Assembly (NCBI GenBank): GCA_013407085.1
Contig: JACCGJ010001550.1
Coordinates: 1 to 64,000 of the forward strand
DNA: 64,000 nucleotides
Direction: 5' to 3'
Origin: Atriophallophorus winterbourni
Taxonomy: Eukaryota > Platyhelminthes > Trematoda > Plagiorchiida > Microphallidae
Shown: one piece after another, positions 23,905 through 36,599 of the stretch
How positions within the stretch are numbered: the first letter of the stretch is position 1
Layout of the letters: each line of letters opens with the position of its first letter
Made by a program: the position numbers and the translations under genes
The notes under the pieces: model-generated
Told to the model about the DNA's origin: nothing
What the model saw: the letters and a program-made list of their open reading frames with translations, nothing else
Databases searched by the model: none

Positions 23905-24645
23905 GTGCGAAATTCAGCATGGGCTACATACACGATCTCTCACACAAACGTATCTTTGGAACATTTTCGAAATGCCCGATTCGAGGTGCTGTTCTTAATT
24001 CACGAAGACAAGCGATATCATCATTGGATGCTGATAGATCAGATGGAAGGGCATCCTCAGATATCCTACACGATCATAAAAATGCGACTAAGGTTAAACC
24101 GGGAGTTTTCATATTGAGAACGCAGACGGATTAACAAGCCCTGTCAGGGGTACAGCTTCTGCTCTAGCAAAATTTTATATGCATTTTTGCCAAAAGTAGG
24201 TGTCCCTGCCCAAACCTTTGCAACGTTCAATTGAGATGGAATGACTAAGTGACGTCGATGTGAATCCTACGAGTGTGCGAAAGCATTTACACAAGCTACA
24301 GGATAACACATCAGCGGGGGAAGGCGGAATAACCCCGGCTCTTCTAAAGTCAAGTGAGCTGGAGCATTGCGGCCCACTATGTGATTTATTTAAACACACT
24401 CCATTGTACCAGCTGGCTGGAAACTTGGGTTGTTAAATGAATCTATTAAGCTGTCATTTGATTATTTTCATTGTAATTTCCTCTCCCCATGTCACAGTTT
24501 GAATTACTCTTGCTTCTCCTATAAAGCACATGGACGTAAGCATTAGAGTAACGAGTTTAACTGTTATACGTATTTTCTATTTTATTGCACAACTATTTGC
24601 TTTTTCACCTTAAATCTTGAATCTTGAATCTTGATCCATATGGTC
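23905..24645 (+). mobile_element. CR1-type LINE, internally deleted
   Basis: The plus strand contains the ORF2 linker and the start of RT (DVDVNPTSVRKHLHKLQ; NTSAGEGGITPALLKSSE; a FKHT ... PAGW segment). It then jumps to the 3' untranslated end, closing with the tandem AATCTTGAATCTTGAATC at about 24,612-24,635. The same subfamily is at 53 kb. Confidence 0.75.
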
Positions 24646-25513
24646 AGCGATAATTTCTGGTTATATTATCAAGTAACACAACTTTTGAAACGGGTTCACT
24701 CACATGAAACGGTTCCAAATTAATAACCAACTATATTCGATGCCCATTTTACAGCTCAGTATGTTCAGGTAATGGGGAAAGCGTATTATCCATAAGTGCG
24801 CATCAGATTTGAACTTTCTCTGACCTATTGTAATGCGTATACTTTATCCAATGTGTAACCGCCACCCCAAACATCTGTATTACCAAAACGAATTACTGCA
24901 ACAAACGTCAAATTGATTTTTGATTATGATTTTTGCCCGTGGTGCTCACGTGAGTCATTCTAATGAATTATTGAGAAAACGCATCTATCCTACCAGAATG
25001 AGACATTGATACAGTAAACGTTCCATTGAGCCGGTTTGGACAATCAATTTTAAATACAAATAGCTGCGAATTTACACAAAAATACGTACAATATCCACTT
25101 AAATCGAAATTCAGGATTCCGAATAAAGTTGTTTCGTGTATATGTTAAAAAATCCAGGTAATGATATGAATAAATTACTGTATATATTCAAGCAAACAGA
25201 TTTCCAAGAGCGTGTGATTACCAGAACAACTCTGTGAGGAACCTATGAACAGGTAACAGTAAGAGATCACTCGATTACTAACATCTAATTTTTGTTTGAA
25301 AATATTTTTACTCGGAGATGATATCATCACCTCAATGATTTTCCAGGCACTCAACAACACGAATATTTACATATTATAATCCCCATATTGATATCTCGGA
25401 CCAGCAGCTATAGTCATGTGTGATTAAGTGGAGTATGGGTCGATACTGTGCTCGCAATGTACATGCGATATCGTAACATAGAAATGGCAACATTCCTAAC
25501 TGTTTCAAACAAT
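24646..25513. other. A+T-rich spacer
   Basis: No gene seen on either strand; short open frames only. Confidence 0.5.
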
Positions 25514-25588
25514 ATTATACTTGTATGCCAACTGTTATATAGGGTTCGTACAACGAACCCTATATAACAGTTGGCATACAAGTATAAT
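25514..25588. repeat. Perfect 36-bp inverted repeat with 3-nt loop
   Basis: Arms 25514-25549 and 25553-25588 are exact reverse complements (ATTATACTTGTATGCC... mirrored), separated by ACA. Such a perfect long palindrome in a decayed region is striking; see findings. Confidence 0.95.
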
Positions 25589-25594
25589 CTTGTT

Positions 25595-25735
25595 AACCTT
25601 TAATCCACTGTTTCAAGGCTCACTGAACCTGATCTTACTGTCTCCACCTGACGACGGCAAACAGCCAGAAACCGGTAGTGGTGTGTAAGGGATGGGGATG
25701 TGAGCAACACATTACTTTGTTTCAAACAATATTTT
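25595..25735 (+). repeat. Hammerhead-bearing short repeat family 2 (single copy)
   Basis: Shares GATCTTACTGTC..., the ribozyme core, GTGGTGTGT and GGATGTGAGCAACACATTAC with the units at 49.0-49.5 and 50.3 kb. Confidence 0.6.
25644..25681 (+). ncRNA. Hammerhead ribozyme-like motif, best preserved in the window
   Basis: CTGACGA (25648-25654) fits the core CUGANGA. Stem II is GGC/GCC with loop AAACA. GAAA is intact at 25668-25671. ACCGGT is a minimal stem III. The cleavage triplet GTA (25675-25677) fits the NUH rule. Stem I is CCAC (25644-25647) with GTGG (25678-25681). Only the closing pair of stem II (C-A) is non-standard. Stem III has no loop, so activity would be expected only in dimers, as for other minimal animal hammerheads. 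Confidence 0.5.
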
Positions 25736-26094
25736 CCATCATTATTGATCTTAACATTACAAACAAGTTTATAAAGCCGCCCAGAATCATAGATATTAGG
25801 TTATCAATCTCAATATGCTATAAAATTTGCTGTTCGAAAAATGTTTATAATGGATTTCTTTCAAATCTCCACGTAATATATTGCGGTTAGGGTTTAATAT
25901 AATCTAGATGCTAGTTATGGTGTAATATAATCATTATAGTCATCTTTCTACTTAGTGGATTGACAGAACATCGAGATGCAACAGTTTGATAGCAATGTAG
26001 GCTCAATTGCAGGGTAGATATATTGTCCGTGAAGCTAGGATTTATTACATGTAATACAATCACATAACATATAGGTTCACATATCCTTGAAAAG
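25736..26094. other. Spacer
   Basis: No supported feature. A frame at 25,678-25,890 begins inside the repeat and has no recognisable content. Confidence 0.4.
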
Positions 26095-26790
26095 TGTAGT
26101 GAAGAAAAAGATTTGGGAGTCTAAATATTCTCCAGTTTAAAAACCTCGCTTCAATCGAACATTGCCTTTAAAAAGTAACACGAGACATAAATCTACTCGA
26201 ACAGGTGTTTGTGAAATTTTCGCACAAGATATTCCTAAGGATCATGAATGAATACTTGAGACCAGTCATGGAATACGGTGTCAGTCATGGTCACCATGGC
26301 TCAAGAAAGATGTTGAACTTATGTGGAGAATCTATCACCGCTCAACAAAACTAGTTCTCAGCATCCGAAACAAGACTTATAGAGAAAGGATAGCTTAACA
26401 GAATCTGTTTGACTTCCCTATCGACGAATCAGAGAAGACCTTATCTTACTTTACAAAATATTCCATGCCCTCAACCATCCCATACAGGATTTATTCACGC
26501 GAAGTGATACGAGAAATGATCGAAACGATGAATATGTGCTGGTGATATCTCATTCCTGCATGAACTGTAGAAGGTATTTTTACTCTGTCCGTGACTGTTT
26601 TACTTGGAACATTTTACCTTCTACCGTTGCTCACTCAACTAGCTTGCATGAACTTAAAACGAAATTCGAGGAATCTTTATTGAATTATTTGTTTCCGAAC
26701 ACTTATATACTACCTAATCTAATTCATTATCTTGCTTATACACTTACATTTCAATTTTTACCATCCTATGGTTGTTTTTAAGATTTTTGC
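26095..26790 (+). mobile_element. CR1-type LINE, C-terminal part
   Basis: Decayed plus-strand ORF2: EEKDLGV-like start at about 26,105, a YLRPVMEYGV-like segment near 26,260, then MNCRRYFYSVRDCFTWNILP at about 26,560-26,620. Several frame breaks and stops. Confidence 0.75.
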
Positions 26791-27599
26791 TTTTCAGGAC
26801 ATTGAAAAACGATGAATTACCTTGATTTTGATTGATGACTGATGCAGAGAGCTGCACTGAAACCAACTCGTTAAGCATATAAGTTACGCGATTAAATTCA
26901 ACCGGGAGAGCATCATCTGCGGATGAATGCAAGAAAACGAAGCAGCATTTCAAACGTTTCAATGTTTTAAATACACAAAATCATCAACTTAAAGATTATT
27001 CGCGTAAATAACATCATACTTACTCTTCACTCCGAGCAAAAGTTAGTTTTCTCTCGTTTCGTATGACGATTCCTAGCAATATTGATCCTCAGCGAATGTT
27101 GAGTAGGGTTCTGTTCAGCATAATCCAATTTGTATTAATTAACACGTATTAGACTTTCTATGATTTAGGAGTTGTATATCTAAATGGCAAGAGTTTTTTA
27201 ATTGAAATTACTCACTAGAAATGTTTGATATTTCTCGTGTAAACATCTAGGTAAAATTTGAATAGTATCATAATGACAACTTTAGTCACCAAGTTTCACA
27301 TGTGAAACAAATAGCACAGAGGTACTAAAGGATCACATTTCGAGAACTTTCCAGATCAATAGTAAAATGAGCATATAGCTATGCAATACAACAGGATGTA
27401 AGTAAAGAAGTCCAATAAATCTCAGTTTCATATTTCGATCCATCAATATTAGGGAGCCGGAAAATATTTCCAAGTATGAAATCGGGTCGTAAATGATGAT
27501 CGTGTTAAATAATGCTTAATCATTCCTAATGGTTTCTAGCGAAGGAAACCATTGATGCTCTCGCTTAATTTTATTCAAAAGTATTTATTCCCTTAACGA
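26791..27599. other. Spacer
   Basis: A+T-rich; nothing supported. Confidence 0.5.
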
Positions 27600-28545
27600 T
27601 CAGGAATTACCCACATCAACTGTGACGCAACAACTGACTGAGATCGAGATGAATGTAGCGATTTTACAACGATAATTGCGTTTAATGAATCGTGAGAAAT
27701 CCCCTAGAGTGGACGTTAACACAGCAACTGTACTGACCAGCAGCTGAGTAAACTATTAAATGAATTTCTCAAACATTCTCTGACTGAAGAAGTGGTGCCA
27801 ACAGAATGGAAGTCTGGGGTAATATCATCAATATACAAGGGTGGTAGACGTTCAGATCCTGCAAACTTCCCAGCCACTAGGTATGCTGCGACTGATTTTC
27901 AAAACCTTCCCGCCTGGAACTTTTCCAACAATGATAAAAACCTACACTCTCCCAATCATTGAAGATGCATTACTAGCTTGAACTCCGTGGATAAAACAGG
28001 ATAAACTATTGCTTGATAAAATATACTGTCGTGCATCCAAACTCGTAAGTGGATTCCGAAAACTAACGTACGAGAAACGATTTCAAAAACTGAGAATCCC
28101 TACCCTGCCTCAAAGAAGCCTTCGGAATGACGTAATAATGACATACAAAATATTAAATACCCTGCATCATCCTTTGAGGCATTTATTCGAACACCGTGAG
28201 TCACAACATACAAGCAGCCACTAGGTGACACTATACAATTCCCAATTCCGTATTAGCTGACGCCAATATTTTTATTCTGTTGTGTCTGTTTCTTTTGGAA
28301 TGCTCTCACAAAACCTATTGTTACTGCTCCAAGCGTAAAAACTTCCATTCGAAATTCGGACGCTTATTTGTTGCATAACGATTTCACCACAACTGCATAT
28401 TGACTCATGGTAATTATTCAGCTATACTATGCGTGACATTACATGATTATTTGTTATTACTTTTTCATGAACGAATATTCACTTTGCTATGTTAATTGTT
28501 AAGCTACGTGCTTTTTGTGGCCATATATTCTTGAATCTTGAGTAA
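27600..28545 (+). mobile_element. CR1-type LINE with internal deletion
   Basis: The plus strand shows RT fingers (EVVPTEWKSGVISSIYKGG, about 27,790-27,845). It then jumps to the C-terminal region (LDKIYCRASKLVSGFRKLTY, from 28,012) and continues to a terminal TTCTTGAATCTTGAG tract at about 28,527. The catalytic palm is lost. Confidence 0.75.
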
Positions 28546-29590
28546 ACTGGCAACTCTCGGACACGAAAGCTCGTACATTTTGTTTATAAATCAGTTCGCT
28601 GAGTGATGACAAACTCTGCTGGTGGATATTAACATAGAAAGCACTGAGTAACAGTTCTGGTGAAGTTTTTGCAAGAGTGTTGTATTTGAATGGCAACTGT
28701 ATGAATTGGTGTCTGAGTACAGACAGTCGCTGCTCAATGGATATAGTTTACAATTGAATGACGATTTGTAATACGGAAAGTCAAATCTTATCGTGTGGCG
28801 CGATGTACATTTCCGGTAAATGTGCAAATCTTGCGTTTTATATTCAATGGCTCGGTTGATGTAAATATTTTGTTTTTTCGTGTATTTCAGCACATGATTT
28901 TGAGAGAATACGTGCAATTGAGATTTTTATTAAAGCGAAATTCACCGGAACATGCGTGGCTATTTGCTTTCCTAATCAGAATCTATTATAGATTATATAT
29001 ATCGGTGGTTGTAATGTTATAATTGAAACATCAGAAATTGTGAGCATACTATGCATCATCTCATTTGCAATATCTCAACTTGAAGTATTCAACTTTCCGA
29101 AAATTCGAAGCATGAATGCGGTCGCTATCCTGTCATTTAGGTAAGCATTCGACACACCTATCATTTTGTTTCAAAGTTATCCAGGCGATAAGTAGACAAG
29201 GTTGCAACTAGAAGTCCATTTAAAACAAAATTAGTGAAGCCGAGCTACAGATTAACTACATTCATAGTTGTTCTATATCAACTGTTCAAATAATGAAACT
29301 AGACATTTTTGGACTGATCCGATCTCATGAACTTAGTACCTATTTTTTTGTAAAGAACTATATCAAGTGGAATCGGTCTATTCAATATTATTCACTTTAG
29401 GGATCCATATTTGTTAACGCAGCTGCTTTATCGATTGCAAGACTAGCTCATTCTCTTATTTAACAAAAATTGTGAAATTAATTACCCAGAATCTACGGTA
29501 CATTTCGGAACCTATGTTCGGAACTTGATTTACCGAACCAAGTGTAGCGGTTTTGTTAACAATCGAAAATTCGTTTAAAACCACATGAAT
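28546..29590. other. Spacer 5' of gene D
   Basis: No gene supported. Minus-strand frames at 28,499-28,917 are open but without family features. An ATG at 29,113 with a nearby GTAAGC donor encodes only nine codons before the donor and is in the wrong phase for gene D. Confidence 0.4.
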
Positions 29591-29598
29591 TATAAATC
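29591..29598 (+). promoter_or_regulatory. TATA box of gene D
   Basis: TATAAATC, 37 bp before the ATG. Confidence 0.65.
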
Positions 29599-29627
29599 AC
29601 TCATTGTCATCTTTCATCTCAAACACA

Positions 29628-30209
29628 ATGCACTGGTACTTATATTCAATCATCAATGTCGTTTTACACTTCATACTGCCGATTTCAAATACCAGTAGGT
29701 TTTACAAATTGAACATATGTATTTTTAAAAATTAATCTATACCAACTGTTTCTCTACACTCAGCAAAGTATCCACCGATTTGGGGGTATGCAGTCCCTCC
29801 GAATACACCTACGACACCTACCACAAGGGCTCCGAAGAAAACCACAACAACCACAATGAGCACTACAACTCCGAAACCAACTACTTCAGCAAACAAATGG
29901 TTCCAAAATCCATGGGAGAATATGAGTCCTTACGATTACTATGATGCTCTTTATTCTCGCCGTCGAGAAGAAGAACTAAAAGTCGAATGCCCAAAATACA
30001 CATGTCACAAGGAGCGGGAACTTTGTGGAGAATATTGCAAAGGAAAGAAGAGGCGGATGAAATCCAATGGAATGATGTATGTGACTGAACAAGTGCATTA
30101 CAGGGCAGTTTATTTAAAATGGAAACTTTGGCTGTACAACTCATCCAGAAGCAATTTGACACTTGCTTTTGAAGAAATGAAACGAGCTCTTTCAGAGTTG
30201 AACTCATGA
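29628..30209 (+). CDS. Gene D: secreted Thr/Pro-rich 4-Cys protein
   Basis: Exons 29628-29694 (67 nt) and 29764-30209, joined across a 69-bp intron (donor GTAGGT, acceptor CACTCAG) in phase 1; 170 aa. Signal peptide MHWYLYSIINVVLHFILPIS. The mature chain opens with a Thr/Pro/Lys linker (TPTTPTTRAPKKTTTTT), then a Trp/Tyr-rich patch (WFQNPWENMSPYDYYDALY). The Cys cluster follows (ECPKYTCHKERELCGEYC), then a helical end of about 65 residues (VHYRAVYLKWKLWLYNSS; LAFEEMKRALSEL) with two N-glycosylation sequons. The Cys spacing equals gene C. AATAAA lies 50 bp after the stop. Predicted secreted; function unknown. Confidence 0.85.
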
Positions 30210-30258
30210 TGTATCCATTCATAAATAATCAATAATGCCTCTGTGATTTCATGAAATT

Positions 30259-30264
30259 AATAAA
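30259..30264 (+). terminator. Poly(A) signal of gene D
   Basis: AATAAA 50 bp after the gene D stop. Confidence 0.65.
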
Positions 30265-30929
30265 ATAATTGTGCCATATTCAATAATTGAGTGTTTTTTT
30301 TATTTTTATTGAGGTGTGAATAGTCTAAGAATATTTGCAAAACAAGTGAGTTCATGCAATGTAAATGGAATTTGATGATAAAGAGCGCTAAATGTTCAGA
30401 GGCGAATGTCTATTTGATTGTCCAAACATTAGTCTGATGCGTTTCTATATGTTACATCAACAATAAATAAATTCGATTTTTCTGCATTGTAATTTAGCAA
30501 CATTAATACGTATAATATCTTGTGCGCTTGACTGTAAATCGCACACAGATTTGAAGCACAAAGTCATTTGAATAAAACCTGATATATCCGTTGTTTCAAG
30601 GTCTAAGACCTACTGATTGTGGAAATACTGATTGAAAATGATAAACCTATCCGTTCCTGATGCACAAAATTCCATCATAAAAGGTTGGCAGCAACAATAA
30701 GCAAAGTAAGAGATACGGAACTAAAGTCTTTTGTTCTTACATGTCGAACGAAGATACTACCAAATCTGTCTTGTTTCGTCTTAGATTGTAAGGGATTTGT
30801 TTGACTGAAGAATGTTTGTTCCTTCGTAAATATTTTCTCAGATGACGTTGCAAGCAAGAACGAATTGAGTAAATAAAAATAACAGTATTATAGATATCGC
30901 TACAATTAAATTCAATGAGCCATGCACTC

Positions 30930-31860
30930 ATGATTGAACACAAACTTTGATGTATTCAGAGAATTTGATCGTGTTAACCATGGGTTAATAATGCAGAAGC
31001 TTTAAAGCTTTAAAATGTTGTTAAATCGGCTAAATGACTACCTAACAAAACACGCTACATAGGTGCGTGCTGATAGTGCATTATCAAAACCAATCGCAGC
31101 AACTAGCATGGTTCCCCAAGATCCAGTCATCGGTAATATCCTCGTACTACTTCACGTCAATGAAATACCTGGAACTTGTTCGAAGCAACAATGCATTAAT
31201 CGCGAACTATATAAACACATGAGTTTACACCAATGCCGAAAAGACTGTTTGCTTGAAAAGTGCGGTGAACGAAGAGATTTTGTTGTTTGGATCGGCTCTA
31301 GTTAAAAAACAGTGAACTAGCACTGCCTTGAGGAAAGAAATACGTGTCTTCAATCTACTCGAAAGGTTATTTGGGAAATGTTCGCACAAGTTCATCTGTA
31401 AATCATGAAAACCTTCCTAAGATCAGTAGTGGTACACACTGTGGAGTCATTGTTTCCCTGGATTAAGAATCATGTAGAACCTATGCAATAAATCTATCAC
31501 TGCTCGAAACAAACTAGGTCTCAACAACCGAAACTCTATCAAATATTCCATACCACAAACCATCCCTTACAGGGATTCTTCGCGATAACGGATATGCAGA
31601 ATTATCGGACTTACTGTGATAACATGGGGGTATCACATTCCTTCATGATCTGTCGATAGTATTTGTATTCTCTCAGTGTCTGTTGTAGTAAGAGCAATTG
31701 AACCCTATCGTTACAAATTCCAATTGCCTTCCATCAGTTTAAAACGATATTAGACAAATTTTATTGAAGAATTCGTTTACTAAATACTTATATAGTGTTT
31801 TATCTAATTGCTCAGTTTGTTTATACACTAATGTGTTAGTTTTAAGTTTGATTCTTTTAC
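30930..31860 (+). mobile_element. CR1-type LINE, heavily decayed
   Basis: The plus strand shows an FDRVNHGLIMQKL palm segment near 30,970 and a PQGSV-like segment at about 31,105-31,160 (SMVPQDPVIGNILVLLHVNE). It then jumps to the C-terminal region also seen at 26.2-26.7 kb. Confidence 0.7.
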
Positions 31861-34800
31861 GATCATGAAAACTGTGGAAAAACCTTGTATACTAAGTGTC
31901 TCAAACCGCAGTGATCCCCATTTGCTTTATCAATGGCTCAGCACTAACCATACAACCACTGGAATACCCCAATGTACAGATAAACAAGCACCTCCGATAG
32001 TGTCTGCTGTTTACCTTAATTTCGCATTTCATTCAAATACAAAATGCACCAGTTATCACAAGCCTAATTGTTTCAAGCTGCTATCAGATCGGAATGAAAC
32101 ACGAAATATCAACCGATTTGGAGGAAAGTAAATCTCTATGCAACGTTGAAACAAAGTATTACCCCATAAATATGTCAGAGAAAAGAGTAGAATGTCTAAC
32201 GAATGCATGCCTTGGAGTGTGTGATGTGATTCTACACATTTTAAAAGAACACACACGCCGCTTATGACAGAGAATTGTTTTATTGCAGAATTTTGTATAC
32301 AGCTATCTGACGACAACAGCTTCCTTAATCACGATTACTATGAAGTCTTGCGCTATAAATAAGCAATAATTTGAAGTTAAATTTTACCACTCAATGTTAT
32401 TTAATAACCTTTACATATAGACCGATTCTGAACAAAAGTAAAACAACAGTATACATGTTCACACCTCTCAAGATTTTAACATAAAGGACTGTAATCTAAT
32501 GTAATTATAGTCTCTACCAAGTTTCCTTTTATCAAAACAAAGCTTGGTTTGAATTTCTGTTAAATTCAGAGTGATTTCCCGCAGCTACATGTTTCTAATG
32601 CTAAATTTTAAGAGAAGTCACTTTGTTATTATTCGCAACGGATACACTGTAAGTATGCATGGAATAGATTCATCTGGTAAACATAATTTTATGGTACCGG
32701 ATATTCATTACCACAGACGCAAATTAGTGTCAAAATATCAAATAAATCAACTAAAACCTGGCATATGGATTGTCTACTCTAACAGATCATTTCGTTTTAT
32801 ATGAGCAATTGAGTGGCAGGTCATGATAACCTTTATTTTGATGAGCCTCTGAGAACTTTGAATCATGGTTAAACCTTGGGATTGAGCCCATTCCAGTTAA
32901 CAAGGGTCGTAAGCCATATTGGTCAAGTAGCCCACACGGACCCGTTGAATCGATGTGATGCACTGATTTTTGTTTTTATAATTCTCGCGTTTAGTTTACG
33001 ATTCCAAGATTTCAAAATTTAGCAATGTAATGCATTTATCAAGTGACATTTTTACACTAGAATTGCAAATAACCTTGTTCTGGTACTGTGTAATTTGCGT
33101 GGGGCAGCAGAAAAGACATAATACAATGTTTCGAGAAAAATCATCTGAATGAATGACAAGGCCGGAAACCCGGATAGAATATTCCTAAATTAAAGTGTTA
33201 TTTTGAAATATCGTTTCGTAATGATATCCAATCGTAATTCTATCATTCGAAACGACAGTTTGCTTGAACTTACTTCATCGTGATGAAAACAGATGGACCA
33301 AGGGTGAATGAACCCCACCGTTGGGAAACGGTCAGGCTAACTTAGCATATAAATAACGTAGAATATAGTCAACGCTTCACCGAAAATAATGTTAGAATCG
33401 GGAAATCAATCTGTGTAACACGATTCTGGGATTGAAATTGCAGGCACACTAGTGTGGACAGAGTCGCTTTGTCTAGACAAGTCTAAGTTATTCTAAATGT
33501 ACCAATATTCTATAAAATTAAAATTGTATGCTTAATATTAAAGGATTTCGCCCAACTTGGTTGACGACAATTTTACTGGATTCAATTTATTCATTTTTTA
33601 CTTACATGTTATCCTTAATAGAGCTGTGGATTAAACGGAAAGCACTACTCCAACAACACAAAATGTTTTGCGGTTGATGTAAATGGTCAAACACAGGGCA
33701 GATGACAAATTCACGCAATTAACGGGTAATATCGGGTGTAACGTCTATCACCGAATGGATAAATCATCGATATCTCCCACATATTTCGAACAAATTTATA
33801 ATTAATAAAACAAGTTAATATTAGTGATTAAGTTTTAACTTCCATACTTGATAGGAATGGTCACAAAATGTGTCTATAAAAATGTTGCGAACGTTATTAA
33901 GCGAGATCGGATAATGCTCTTCAGTATTACCGTCACGGAATTCTAAAATCTGCCACTGAAAATGGCCAAAACGTACTGATTTCAACATCGTAGATTGTCT
34001 TGCTTCCTTCATTACTAAAGTTTGTCGAGTGGCATAAGCCAAGGACGATACCTTTACACAATTGACGGAAGCAATGCATTGTCATATTCCTCACGAAGTA
34101 TCGGAGAGCTTAATTCTCTTAACGATTACATGTGATACAATCTTGTCTATGCGAATCATTATACACAGATCGATAATGAATTTAAAGCTGAAGCAGCATG
34201 TTAGTTGGACTGACTGTTGACTGACTACTTGAGGGCATTGATACTTCGTGTTCAGGTAGGAGAAAAATAGGATTCTCTTCAAAGATTGTCACTTAGAGGG
34301 TAGAGGGTTGACTCGTAACGGACATCGTCTAATAATGATCTATATCGCATCAAACTAATTGAGTGACTAAGAATAGTCACTGACAATCTAGGTTGCAATT
34401 AAAACATTATTTCATCCCATTGTGCTAACAACCGATTCTTCACGGTTTCCTTCCGCTGCATTTACAACGATGGAAGTTAATATGCATTGATTAAGAATGA
34501 AAAGAAGTTTCGTATTTGCAAGCTATTCGATTTTACAACACGTTTTGTGCAGCGAACACGGGTTATCAACGTCTTTTTAGCAATAATGAAAGTAATAGAA
34601 TGTGAACAAAGCTTGAACATTGAATATAATGATATTTTTGTGAAAATTTGATCAATGTGGATGTTCTGATTGTTCGAACACAATAAATTTGTATAATTCC
34701 CTGAATTTTTTCTCTCTCTACAAAATCAAGTGTTTGAGGTAGGATAAACTAATGTTAAAACTAATTAAATGATGTTATACAGACATACGTTCAACATAAT

Positions 34801-35027
34801 TTTTAAAACTTTATCTAGCTTTAAATGTATTGTGTTTAACATTCCTGCTGTTCATTCTGTCATACTTTCGCAATTATTTTAAAATATACCAATTTTCTGC
34901 TCACAAAACTATATCGTCACGTTCCGTAAATCAAGCACGAATAAGCCCCGGGTGGTCTGTGAATTGTTAAATTTATTGTTTCGTTTTAAGGTTTGTTTTT
35001 TAACATAAACTTACTTGTTAGAAAGGA
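31861..35027. other. Long gene-free stretch
   Basis: About 3.2 kb of A+T-rich sequence upstream of gene E. Frames at 31,865-32,131 (+), 32,056-32,316 (-) and 32,571-32,804 (+) are short and unassigned. I see no convincing gene, RNA or classified repeat. Confidence 0.5.
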
Positions 35028-35035
35028 TATAAATA
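35028..35035 (+). promoter_or_regulatory. TATA box of gene E
   Basis: TATAAATA, 42 bp before the ATG. Confidence 0.7.
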
Positions 35036-35069
35036 CAGCCAAGTAGTTTTGGATTCAGTACGAGAAAAA

Positions 35070-35921
35070 ATGAAGTCGTTTGTTCTCACTTTTGTATTCG
35101 CGTTGCTGTTCAGTGCCTACTCGACTAAAATTGGTGAGTTGATTTTGCTTCAGTCGTTAGCTTTTCATTATTGTTAGATTCGCTTCGTGAAATTTGTAAT
35201 CAGAGATTTCCGAAGCTGAGAATCATCGTACAATTATTAGCTTTCATTACTATTTATCCTTACCAATGTCACAGTGACAAATGCTTGGTAATCGGATCAC
35301 TTACACCGTCACACGATGACTAAATTTATAATCTTAAGGTTGTCGATAGAACCTTTCTGCTGTCTTTATTGTTAATAGGAAAACATCTACTCTGCAAATA
35401 AATTCCCCGATTTCTTATATGGATTTATCCCATTTATGCTTGTATTTTTAGACCTACCTGGGTTAGATAAACCTCAAACTCTCGAATCGATATTTCCCAT
35501 GACTAAGGACGAAAATAGCATCTACGCTGAACTGGCCAAGCAAACAGATGATGACAACGAGAAAGATGAAGAAGAAAAGAACCCTGAGGTGGACCTCAAT
35601 CTATTCGATCAGTGGCTGCCAGGTCAATTGAACAGCATTTTCGAAATTTACGACTGGCATGAAACACACGATGATGTGAAACAGAACAAACACTGTGAAG
35701 CGCATTGCCGAAAATGCGCGAAACGTCATTGCGGCAAGTGCCTCAACTTTATGCGCAAACACAGACTACTGTTGAAAGATTTACAAACCAAAACGTTGGA
35801 AATGATGTCGTTCTTGGAACAAAACTTGAATCGTGTTATGCAGACCTCTGCAAAAAAGAAGCAAATGCTCAACGAGTTCATTAGCCTCAACGAGAAGCTG
35901 GCGAAAACCGATTATGTTTGA
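35070..35921 (+). CDS. Gene E: secreted acidic protein with Cys cluster and MRKH helix
   Basis: Exons 35070-35133 and 35452-35921, with a 318-bp intron (GTGAGT donor, TTTTTAG acceptor) in phase 1; 177 aa. Signal peptide MKSFVLTFVFALLFSAYS. The first half of the mature chain is acidic (DDDNEKDEEEK) in place of the Thr/Pro linker of the other members. The Cys cluster HCEAHCRKCAKRHCGKC follows, then a helical tail starting LNFMRKHRLLLKDLQ and rich in Met, Leu and Lys. The KRHCGKC-x4-MRKH block aligns with RRCRECNKLMRKH of gene F, so E and F are paralogues. Downstream only an AATATAAA-type signal is seen near 35,936. Predicted secreted; function unknown. Confidence 0.83.
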
Positions 35922-35936
35922 ATTAAACTTTTCCAA

Positions 35937-36599
35937 ATATAAATGAATGTTGCCCAACCTATTGCTTCACTCGAGAATGGGAGGCTGGTTGGTTGATAAT
36001 GGGTGGTGACCACTATACCATGCCATTTCGATTGGTGATTTGATTGCGTTTAACCCGAAAGAAAAATATTATTTAAGTTTTGTCAGCGATGTATGAGCAG
36101 TTGTAAAAGTGTGGTCACATCCACAGAACAACAGTTTTCAGGCTGTTTGTCGACATCCGTCTGAATTTGTATAATTAGATTTACTGAAACTTGAAACAGA
36201 AAAGTAGTAAACAAAATCATACGTGAATCAGTTGGTACAGACAAAAACGTTTTATTTCATGAAGGATTATATAATTAGCATTAAAAATATATTATTTAGA
36301 AAATTTAATATGATTGAACAAAGATACATTGATCTGTGGCTAATTCTTAACAACACGAGTAACCTTGATTTTCATTAAATCTAACGGATACTAAAGTTAT
36401 TGCCTCCACATAATGATATCCAATAGTTTGTGGATGGTATAAAGTCTACGCTAGTGGAATCGGACAATCCAAGAGATGTCAATTCTTCTCGATGTATTCG
36501 ACTCAAAATAAATTCTACATTCAATTTATTTATCTGATGATGGGCAGTGTCAATATAGTTTAACATTGACTTCAAATTGGAATAGTCACTCATTTTTCG
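35937..36599. other. Spacer 3' of gene E
   Basis: A 70-codon minus-strand frame at 36,381-36,593 lies directly beyond the LINE 3' end and is probably its untranslated tail. No gene seen. Confidence 0.4.
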
